6,613 bases of DNA from DATDDB01 sp035260545 (GTDB taxonomy: Bacteria; Pseudomonadota; Gammaproteobacteria; Burkholderiales; Gallionellaceae), in assembly GCA_035260545.1 (NCBI GenBank), contig DATFUZ010000064.1, positions 1-6,613 on the forward strand. Direction: 5' to 3'. The notes below the pieces were generated by a model, which saw only the letters and a list, made by a program, of their open reading frames with translations, was not told the DNA's origin and made no database searches. Position 1 is the first letter of the stretch, and the number at the start of each line of letters is the position of its first letter. Positions 1 to 6,128 of this stretch are shown piece by piece. Made by a program: the position numbers and the translations under genes.

Positions 1-789
1 CGCGCTGGCCGTGTCGCGCACCACACCCTTACCCGCCACGAAATGCAGCCCCACCTGCCCCTGCGCATACATCAGCCCGAGGTTGAATTGCGCGGCGGCG
101 TCGCCTTGGTCGGCGGCCTTCCGATACCACCTCGCGGCCTCGCCGATGTCTACGGCTACGCCCCGTCCCTGTGCATACATCAGCCCCAGATTGCGCTGCG
201 CCAGCGTGTCGCCCTGCTCCGCCGCCTTGCGGTACCATTGCACCGCCTGGGCGTCGTCCCTGGGCACACCGCGCCCCTGCGCATACATCATCCCCAGGTT
301 GAATTGCGCATAGGCGAAGCCCTGGCCGGCAGCCTTGCGATACCAGTCCGCGGCCTGGGCATCGTCGCGCGGCACACCCAGGCCCTGCGCATACGCGAGG
401 CCCAGGCTGTATTCGGCTGCCGCGTCGTCCTGATTCGCCGCCTTGAGAAACCACTTGAGCGCCTCGCCGCTGTCTCGCGCAACCCCTATCCCTTGCGAAT
501 ACATCAGCCCGAGATTGCGCTGCGCGCGCACATCGCCCTGCTGCGCCGACATGCGCAGCCATTTCATCGCCTGCACGGGATCACGGGCCACGCCCTGCCC
601 TTTAGAATACATCAGACTCAGCATGTATTGCGCAGCGGCATTGTTGTCCTCGGCGTACGGCTGAAATTCCTTGAGGGCGGTGGCGTAATCCCCCCGGCGG
701 TAGGCGGCGCTGGCCTCATCCAGCCCCGCGTGGGCCATGGTCGTCGAGACCGCGTACAGAACAGCCGCCGCAATCAGTCTGCTTTTCAT
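1..789 (-). CDS. Exported Sel1-repeat (TPR-like) protein, 3' end outside the window
   Basis: An open frame of 263 codons runs from ATG at 789 to base 1 with no stop, so the C-terminus is missing. Residues 1-21 are a signal peptide: Lys/Arg N-terminus, Ala/Leu/Val core and an AHA cleavage site before GLDEA. Residues 22-50 resemble a TPR-like helix pair (AAYRRGDYATALKEF). From residue 53 there are five consecutive 36-residue Sel1 repeats with the pattern A-x-x-x-LG-x-MY-x-x-G-x-GV-x-x-D-x-x-x-A-x-x-WYRKAA. A sixth begins at 233 but is disturbed: the GV pair that should fall at 246-247 comes at 255-256. Sel1 repeats form alpha-alpha solenoids that bind proteins; the best-known bacterial examples act in exopolysaccharide regulation, host interaction and envelope signalling. 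The predicted location is periplasmic. The partner is unknown; the nearby barrel gene on the same strand is a candidate only by context. The start is supported by a strong Shine-Dalgarno and by the signal peptide beginning at this Met. The family call is secure, the specific role is not. Confidence 0.93.
   Translation of the reverse strand, partial: MKSRLIAAAVLYAVSTTMAHAGLDEASAAYRRGDYATALKEFQPYAEDNNAAAQYMLSLMYSKGQGVARDPVQAMKWLRMSAQQGDVRAQRNLGLMYSQGIGVARDSGEALKWFLKAANQDDAAAEYSLGLAYAQGLGVPRDDAQAADWYRKAAGQGFAYAQFNLGMMYAQGRGVPRDDAQAVQWYRKAAEQGDTLAQRNLGLMYAQGRGVAVDIGEAARWYRKAADQGDAAAQFNLGLMYAQGQVGLHFVAGKGVVRDTASA
94..633 (-). repeat. Five tandem Sel1 repeats (36 residues, 108 bp each)
   Basis: The repeats start at residues 53, 89, 125, 161 and 197 of the Sel1 protein, exactly 36 residues apart, with no indels between them. 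The later copies (161 and 197) are nearest the consensus and share long identical stretches such as LMYAQGRGV and WYRKAA; the first (MLSLMYSKGQGV, KWLRMSAQQG) and second are more diverged. A sixth, out-of-register copy begins at residue 233 and continues out of the window. Near-identical inner copies suggest expansion by recombination between repeats. Confidence 0.92.
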
Positions 790-798
790 CCTTCCTCC
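790..798 (-). promoter_or_regulatory. Ribosome binding site of the Sel1-repeat gene
   Basis: On the minus strand GGAGG (798-794) is followed by AAGG and then ATG at 789. This is a near-perfect Shine-Dalgarno with a short 4-nt spacer. It fixes the start codon and shows that the gene can be translated independently of the barrel gene, which stops 189 nt upstream. Confidence 0.75.
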
Positions 799-805
799 CA
801 ATACC

Positions 806-886
806 GGTCCTGCGTTCGCCGACGGTCCGAGGCCGGCCGTCACGCGGCTGACGCTGCAGATGGTACTGCGTTTTCGACGGTCAGGC
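806..886. repeat. Imperfect direct repeat upstream of the Sel1 gene
   Basis: Two copies lie at 806-833 and 862-886, starting 56 bp apart. Both read, on the plus strand, GGT-x-CTGCGTT, then a 2-3 nt variable stretch, then CGACGGTC, then AGGC (with an extra CG before AGGC in the first copy). By hand alignment about 22 of 28 columns match. The flanks do not align, so this is not simply the edge of a longer recent duplication. The copies lie about 17 to 97 bp ahead of the Sel1 start, where operators or activator sites would sit. A regulatory role is inference only. Confidence 0.5.
838..853. promoter_or_regulatory. Small inverted repeat CGTCA-N6-TGACG
   Basis: A perfect 5-bp dyad with a 6-nt centre lies between the two direct-repeat copies. 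Its arms are CGTCA (838-842) and TGACG (849-853). It could be a half-site pair for a dimeric regulator or a weak RNA hairpin. No T-tract follows on either strand, so it is not a rho-independent terminator. Dyads of this length occur by chance in GC-rich DNA; the only extra support is its position between the direct repeats. Confidence 0.3.
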
Positions 887-978
887 GCGGCAGGATCGAG
901 ACCCTGTCTGAAGAGTAGCGGACACATGCCGGCTGAACCCCGCCCGCATGGCCGTGGGGCGCGCATTCGCCAATCCGC

Positions 979-3900
979 CTAGATTTTTCCGACCAAGTTC
1001 AAGAACACCCCGTGGTAGGTATAACCCAGGTTGGTGAGGTCGTCGGAAAAGTCCGTGAAGTTGTAGCCCACGCCCAGTTTGACGTAGTTGCCCACGTCGC
1101 GATACAGCGTTACCAGGGCGCCGCGCCTGGTGTCCTGCGCATTCGGCAGCGACAGCAGGCGCGTTTCGGTCATGAAGTCCCACTCGCGCACGAAATGCCA
1201 GTCCACCCGGGCGATGTAGAGATTCGCATTGCTCTGGTAGAACACCTGTGCGACGCGATCCTCGCTGACCTGGCCGGTCCGGTGGGCGAACTTGCCGCCC
1301 ACCGTCCAACGCGAGGTCAGATCATAGTCTGCGTCCAGCGACACGATCTGGTCCTTCTGGATGTATGCAGCAGCCGTATTCGCAATGGTTATCTGTCCGG
1401 CAGACGGCAGGTTGTAGAAGTAGGTGAACTTGAACAGCATGTTGAGCCGGTCGTTGTCCACCGGGCGATAGCCATATCCCGCCACTGCTTCCGTATAGGA
1501 GCCGTTGTAGAAGTCTCCCTGCGAGCTGGTGCTCTGCGAGTGGTTGAAGCGGCCGATGAAGCGCCAGTCCGGGTTGATCTGGTACTTGACGCTGTTCTTC
1601 GTCAGCCAGGTGACCCGCGTCGTATACAACATGATGTCCAGCGGCGACTGCATCTTGTCCTGGCGATACTCGATCGCGCTGGCGACCACCACTTTCTTGA
1701 AACCGTAGCCGAACGATTCCCCGATCGCGTTATGCCGGATCTCGGCGCCGGTAAGGTTATCGCGCAGGGAGCCCGCGTCCAGATTGGCCTTGAAATTCCA
1801 GCGGTCGCTGGGCACGTATTGCACCCCGGTCGAATGAGTCAATCCGGTGGGCACGTCGCCGTACTGGTATTTCTCTTCCTCGAAAATGTCCGTGGTGTCG
1901 GAATAGTGTTCCTTCACGCCGGTGGTCATGGTGCCCTTGCGTGCACCGATGCCGTTGTCCGTCCTGTCGTTTTCGAGCGCATAATTCACGTAGGCGGTGG
2001 ATTTGTCCGAATAGTGATATTCGGTGCCCAGTTTTCCGAGCAGGCCCGTATCGCCACCGGAAATCTCGCCGTTCACCCTGAATTTATCGTTGACCTGATA
2101 GGCGCCGCCGACGCCGCCGCGGTCGTTGCGGCCGCGATTTCCGGATTCCGACGTGGTGCCCTGCGCGTAGGTGTAGGCGCTCCACTTGTGGTGGCTATCG
2201 TAGCCCGCCTTGACTACTGCGTCGGTCCGTTTGCCCTGGACCTGGGTCACCGGCACCACCGGAGAATTGTCGCTGCGCTGATCGGTACGCACGCCCGTGC
2301 TCAGTTTCCAGTTCGCGTTCGCCTGATAGCCGACGTCCGCTTCCGTCGCGGTTGTCTGTATGCCCTGGACCTGGGAACTCTTGTCGCTCTTGACCGCCAC
2401 GTCCACCTTGCTGGTCACGTTGGTCCTGATACTGCCGCCGTACTGCGTGGTGTCGGTCGGCGTGCTGAAGCCGTTCGCCGCGAATCCGCCCTGCACGAAC
2501 TGGTGATACAGCGTGACATCGCCGTTGGCCTTGCTATAGACATCCTTCAGCCCGATGCTGGCATCGACCCGGTTCGCGCCGTACACGCCGCCGGCCGGCG
2601 TGGGGAGCACGGCGCTCTGATTGGCCGCCAGGTTGTTGGTCTGGTTGAAGCTGAAGCCGCCGTCGTACGAGCCCTGCACCGCGGTTCCCGGTCCGGAGGT
2701 CTGCGACTTCTGGAACTTGACCCAGGTTTGCGCGCTTTGCCGCAGGGTGACGTCGGCGCCCTTGAGGTTGAGTTCGTTGCCCGCTTCGTTGCTCTTGTCG
2801 TCGGTGACGCCCACCTTGACGTGGTCGTTCAGCCAGTAGTGCGCCGTGCCGCCGGTGGAAAGATGGGCCGTATCCTGGAAGCCGGTCGAGTATTCATACT
2901 GGATCACCAGGTACTGGTCATTGCCGCCGCTGCTCATGCCGCTCTTCACCAGCAGATTGTCGTTCGAGTACGGCGACAGCGGTGCAGACAGCATCACCCG
3001 GCCCTGGATGTAGTCTATGGTGTAATCCAGCCCGTAGGTCAGGTTCTTGACCGCCAGCACGATGCCCGACACCTTGTCCCTGACCTCGATACGCAGCCGG
3101 TCCGAGCCCTGCATCACGTCCTGGTGCTGCAGGTAATAGAGCGAGCCGCCAGTGCCGCGGAAATCGTCGCGGCCGGCTACGGTGCCCGGCTGCGCCACGA
3201 AGCCGTCTGCCACCAGGCGTTTTGCGCCGAAGGAGGTCACGGCCGTCGGCTCGATGTGCAGGTTCGCACCGTACAGCGTGCGTTGCACCTGGGCCAGGTT
3301 GTTATCCGTATAGTTGACCTTGAAGTTGCCCCACATCCCGTAGTTGGCGTTCTTCTTCAATTTCACGTAGAACTTGCCCAGCGTGGGTGCGGTCTGCTCC
3401 GTGGTGCTGCCGTCGCCGTAGGTTGGGTAGTAATAATCCGGGTTGATGCGGCGGAAAAAGGCGTCCGGAGACTTCTGCATGAAGTTGCTGAACAGGCTGC
3501 CAGCCGGGCCCTCCAAGGTGTCGGCGCTGGCGGTCAACTGGTAGTTGTCGCCGAACTTGCCGTTGGTATAGAACGCCAGGCGGCCATCCAGCGACATGCT
3601 GTTGGTGTAGTGCCCCTGGGTGTCGTTGGTGACGATGGCGGCAGGCCCGCTCACATTGGCCTTGGAGGCTGTCACGTCTGCGATGCCGACATAGAACCAG
3701 TCGTTGTTCTTCAGGTCCATGTCGCGCTGGTAGAGCTGGCCGTTGCCATTCTTGTCGAGCACGGCAACCTCTACCGTATGCAGGCCGGGGGGGAGGATTT
3801 CTTCCGCGACGAACTTGCCTTCGTCGTTGACCGGAACGGAATTGCCCGCGAGATAGACTGTATGCCCCGCCGGAATGTCGGTGCCGTATGCCTCAACAGT

Positions 3901-6117
3901 GCCGCCGGTCAGGGGAATGTTCTGCGCGGCCAGCCGGGTGTCGCCATAGCCCGCCAGCAGCTCCTTGTTGAGGTCGGCCTTCTCCGCCTTCTCCGACACG
4001 CGGTCCAGCACCCACAGGGTTTGCGGCTGCGTCTCGTCGAAATTGCCTTCCTTGTCGTACACCCGCAGCACAAATTTCAGGTCGCGGCCCGGCGCTGCGA
4101 AGGAGGAAAATTTTGCTTCCCACTGGGCGTTGCCATCCTTGTCCACCGGTATGACCGCGAGCGGCGTGTCGCGCACGGACTGGCCGGGATTGAAAATGCG
4201 GACCTCGGAACGGGCGATGAAGTACGGGAAGTTCGAATACGCGCGGAAATGGACCAGGTCGTCCACATGAGGCGTGGCGGGATCGTCCTGGTAACGGATG
4301 CTGTTGGGCCAGGCGGTGACGTTCAGCCGCGGCTTCATGTTCAGGTTGTCGTACTTGAACTGGATGTCGGCCTTGTTCAATTGCACGTCCGTGCAGCGGT
4401 CAATATCCGAGATGCTCTTGCCCTTGTCGTCGATGGGAGTGCCATCGACGGTGATGCGCATCGGATTGAGCGCGTAGGGATTGGCCACTGGCACCTCCCG
4501 CGTCATGCGGGTGATGTCCAGTTCGTCGTTGTTGTCCAGCGCCGCCAGTTCATCGTAAACGATCTGCACCTCCACCTTGGAGTCGCTCGCCTCAACAAAG
4601 CCGGCATTGACCACGTCGCTGGATTGCACATAGCCATGGCCCTCGTGCTCGACCTGCGAATTCTGCAGTCCCAGGGCGGCCTGGATGTCCTTCATCACGG
4701 TATAGGCGCGGGCGGTGGAGAGGCCGATGTCGTCACCATAGGCCATCGCCGTCCTGCGGTCCAGGCGCTCATTCTTGATGAAGCCGATGAAGCGCAGCCG
4801 CACCCGCGTCCTGTCCTTCACCTGGTCGAGCAGCGTGCGCAGGTTGGCCGCGTAGCCCGGTGGAATGACCGGCTTGCCGTTCTCCCACATGATGGGCGGG
4901 ATGGGTCCTGTGGGCGGGGTGTACACCCGCGTCACCGTCTCGGCGCCGGCCGCCTCGGGGCAGAGCTGCGGCTCGCTGGACAGCTGCTGCAATTGATCGT
5001 CGTACCAGAATTCCGCTTCCACGCGGTTGTTGGCGGCCCTGCCCGCCTCGGTGTCGTTGGGCGCGACTGGATTCGCCGGCCCCATGCCGTCGCTCTCCAC
5101 CGCCGACGAGGGCAGGTGCAAGGCGTCCTGCACCGCCAGCGCCACGCGCCGGGCACGCGCCTTGGAGAGGCCCAGCTGATCACCATAGATGCGTTCGTCT
5201 CGGCCGGCCAGCGGCGTATTGTCGGTGTAGGCGATGAACTTGATCACCACATTGCGCTTGTTCTGCAGATTCTTCAGCACTTCCGCCAGTTTCTGGATGT
5301 AGTCGGCGGGAACGCTGGTGGAAGATTCGTCGAAGTGCAGCGGGCCGATCAGGTTCTTGACCCGGGCGCGCTTGGCCATGCCGGTCTTGTAGCTGAGTTT
5401 GCAGACCTGCTCGACACGGCACACCTTGACGCGCCGGATCAGCTCCGAAATGAGGATCTTCTTTTCGACCTCCTGCTTCACCGGCTCGTCGTACCACACC
5501 TCCACTTCCATGCGGCGGTTCAAGCGCCGGCCCGCCGCCGTGTCGTTGCTGGCCACCGGGTTGGCATCCCCGCGTCCCTCGTAGGAGATGGATTCCGGCG
5601 GCAGGTGCAGCGCCTTCTGGAAGAATTCCGCGGCGACGCCCGCGCGCTCACGCGACAGACCTTCGTTGTCGCCGTATTGCGCCTTGGCCTTGCCCCGCAG
5701 GGGGACGTTGTCGGTATAGCCCACGAGGTGCAGCCTCACGTTCTTCTTGTCCGCCATGCCGGCAAGCACGCTGCGCACCTTCTCGATATAGCTCTCCGGT
5801 ATGTTGGCTTCGCCTGAACCGAAATGGACGGGCGGCACCACATTCTGCAGTTTGATGGTCTTGACGGCGTCCACCATCACCTTCTTGGTTTCGAGATGGT
5901 CACCCTGTACGTCCTTCTGTCCTCCGAAGTCCTTCACAAAGTTGGTGAAGTCGCCGTCCGGCGGCAACTGGCGCTCGACGTTCTTGCCCAGCGCCGGCGT
6001 CTCGCGCACCTGAACGTCGCTGACATTTTGCGCAGGCGCGGCCGGTGCGGCATCGTCGGCCAGTGCAATCGCGGACATCAGGCTCAGAATAAGGGCGGTT
6101 GGGAATGCTCTGACCAT
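979..6117 (-). CDS. OmpA-family envelope protein with three OmpA-like modules and a very large C-terminal beta-barrel
   Basis: This complete gene encodes 1712 residues. Residues 1-20 are a signal peptide (ALA, then DDAAPA). Three OmpA-like modules follow: about 96-210 (YTDN with D136, LSRERA with R158, N-R-R at 200-202), about 257-374 (YTDN with D299, LSKARA with R321, NNRVE) and about 405-524 (LSTARA with R470, but GFIKN where GYTDN is expected and DSK where NRR is expected). In OmpA/Pal domains the Asp and Arg bind diaminopimelate in peptidoglycan, so modules 1 and 2 look competent and module 3 does not. Residues about 545-820 look like beta-sandwich segments (CTDVQLNKADIQFKYDNL; VPVNDEGKF). 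Residues about 845-1712 alternate polar and aromatic or aliphatic residues with Gly/Asn/Asp turns, as in an outer-membrane barrel; YYYPTYGDGS (895-904), GKFYVKL, MWGNFK and GLDYTIDYIQGR (1029-1040) are motifs I recall from this family. No TonB box, plug or POTRA domain is evident. The only cysteines are C233, C239, C386 and C575. Likely role: an outer-membrane anchor, display or export protein for the product encoded upstream. Architecture confident, function unknown. Confidence 0.93.
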   Translation of the reverse strand: MVRAFPTALILSLMSAIALADDAAPAAPAQNVSDVQVRETPALGKNVERQLPPDGDFTNFVKDFGGQKDVQGDHLETKKVMVDAVKTIKLQNVVPPVHFGSGEANIPESYIEKVRSVLAGMADKKNVRLHLVGYTDNVPLRGKAKAQYGDNEGLSRERAGVAAEFFQKALHLPPESISYEGRGDANPVASNDTAAGRRLNRRMEVEVWYDEPVKQEVEKKILISELIRRVKVCRVEQVCKLSYKTGMAKRARVKNLIGPLHFDESSTSVPADYIQKLAEVLKNLQNKRNVVIKFIAYTDNTPLAGRDERIYGDQLGLSKARARRVALAVQDALHLPSSAVESDGMGPANPVAPNDTEAGRAANNRVEAEFWYDDQLQQLSSEPQLCPEAAGAETVTRVYTPPTGPIPPIMWENGKPVIPPGYAANLRTLLDQVKDRTRVRLRFIGFIKNERLDRRTAMAYGDDIGLSTARAYTVMKDIQAALGLQNSQVEHEGHGYVQSSDVVNAGFVEASDSKVEVQIVYDELAALDNNDELDITRMTREVPVANPYALNPMRITVDGTPIDDKGKSISDIDRCTDVQLNKADIQFKYDNLNMKPRLNVTAWPNSIRYQDDPATPHVDDLVHFRAYSNFPYFIARSEVRIFNPGQSVRDTPLAVIPVDKDGNAQWEAKFSSFAAPGRDLKFVLRVYDKEGNFDETQPQTLWVLDRVSEKAEKADLNKELLAGYGDTRLAAQNIPLTGGTVEAYGTDIPAGHTVYLAGNSVPVNDEGKFVAEEILPPGLHTVEVAVLDKNGNGQLYQRDMDLKNNDWFYVGIADVTASKANVSGPAAIVTNDTQGHYTNSMSLDGRLAFYTNGKFGDNYQLTASADTLEGPAGSLFSNFMQKSPDAFFRRINPDYYYPTYGDGSTTEQTAPTLGKFYVKLKKNANYGMWGNFKVNYTDNNLAQVQRTLYGANLHIEPTAVTSFGAKRLVADGFVAQPGTVAGRDDFRGTGGSLYYLQHQDVMQGSDRLRIEVRDKVSGIVLAVKNLTYGLDYTIDYIQGRVMLSAPLSPYSNDNLLVKSGMSSGGNDQYLVIQYEYSTGFQDTAHLSTGGTAHYWLNDHVKVGVTDDKSNEAGNELNLKGADVTLRQSAQTWVKFQKSQTSGPGTAVQGSYDGGFSFNQTNNLAANQSAVLPTPAGGVYGANRVDASIGLKDVYSKANGDVTLYHQFVQGGFAANGFSTPTDTTQYGGSIRTNVTSKVDVAVKSDKSSQVQGIQTTATEADVGYQANANWKLSTGVRTDQRSDNSPVVPVTQVQGKRTDAVVKAGYDSHHKWSAYTYAQGTTSESGNRGRNDRGGVGGAYQVNDKFRVNGEISGGDTGLLGKLGTEYHYSDKSTAYVNYALENDRTDNGIGARKGTMTTGVKEHYSDTTDIFEEEKYQYGDVPTGLTHSTGVQYVPSDRWNFKANLDAGSLRDNLTGAEIRHNAIGESFGYGFKKVVVASAIEYRQDKMQSPLDIMLYTTRVTWLTKNSVKYQINPDWRFIGRFNHSQSTSSQGDFYNGSYTEAVAGYGYRPVDNDRLNMLFKFTYFYNLPSAGQITIANTAAAYIQKDQIVSLDADYDLTSRWTVGGKFAHRTGQVSEDRVAQVFYQSNANLYIARVDWHFVREWDFMTETRLLSLPNAQDTRRGALVTLYRDVGNYVKLGVGYNFTDFSDDLTNLGYTYHGVFLNLVGKI
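4546..5832 (-). repeat. Three tandem OmpA-like modules encoded within the barrel gene
   Basis: The modules occupy 5832-5488, 5349-4996 and 4905-4546. All three share features absent from ordinary OmpA domains: a roughly 7-residue insertion between the Asp and Arg motifs that ends in YGD-x-x-GLS-x-x-RA, and an opening IP-x-x-Y or PPGY segment before the first helix. This shared insertion argues that they arose by internal triplication rather than by three captures of generic OmpA domains. The similarity is at protein level only; I see no long DNA identity, so the duplication is old. Confidence 0.85.
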
Positions 6118-6128
6118 ATTCAGTCACC
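6118..6128 (-). promoter_or_regulatory. Coupled stop/start junction and ribosome binding site of the barrel gene
   Basis: The upstream gene stops with TGA (6122-6120). After the two bases AT the barrel gene starts with ATG at 6117. A modest Shine-Dalgarno GGTGA (6128-6124) overlaps the last codons of the upstream gene and sits 6 nt from the ATG. This arrangement is typical of translational coupling and implies a shared mRNA and matched output of the two proteins. Confidence 0.7.

Larger units (their letters stand above)
790..978 (-). other. Intergenic region between the barrel gene and the Sel1 gene
   Basis: This 189-nt gap separates the TAG stop of the barrel gene from the Sel1 start. I see no convincing open reading frame, no tRNA-like sequence and no hairpin followed by a T-run, so no intrinsic terminator can be called. 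I found no good sigma-70 -35/-10 pair. The half near the Sel1 gene holds an imperfect direct repeat and a short dyad, described separately, which is more structure than the rest of the gap shows. The gap is long for a tightly packed operon, so a separate promoter for the Sel1 gene is plausible. Confidence 0.5.

Noticed and set aside
29..562. A 177-codon minus-strand frame with repeated Arg/Ala/Gly-rich segments
   Set aside because: It is a shifted frame inside the Sel1 repeats; the periodicity comes from the 108-bp repeats. The true frame gives a clean signal peptide and Sel1 consensus.
821..841. GACGG...CCGTC inverted repeat as a terminator for the barrel gene
   Set aside because: The stem is only 5 bp in the transcript (the extension gives an A-C mismatch), the loop is 11 nt, and no T-run follows.
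43..918. A 291-codon plus-strand open frame opposite the Sel1 gene
   Set aside because: It is again exactly in register with the opposite gene. Its repetitive look (recurring RIHQP) is only the mirror of the Sel1 repeats.
881..1309. A 142-codon minus-strand frame spanning the end of the barrel gene and the gap
   Set aside because: It mostly overlaps the barrel gene in another frame, is Arg/Gly/Pro-rich as random GC-rich frames are, and has no recognisable domain or ribosome site of note.
5564..5575. An RGD tripeptide (residues 182-184) in OmpA module 1
   Set aside because: It falls in the conserved GxGxxxP turn of OmpA domains (GRGDANPV) and would be periplasmic, so an integrin-binding role is not supported.
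1012..5817. A 1601-codon open frame on the plus strand opposite the barrel gene
   Set aside because: It is aligned codon-on-codon with the real gene, so its stops could arise only from TTA, CTA or TCA codons there. These are rare in this GC-rich genome, and the frame ends exactly at the TCA for Ser101. The translation has no signal peptide, domain or membrane pattern that makes sense, while the minus-strand product has all of these.
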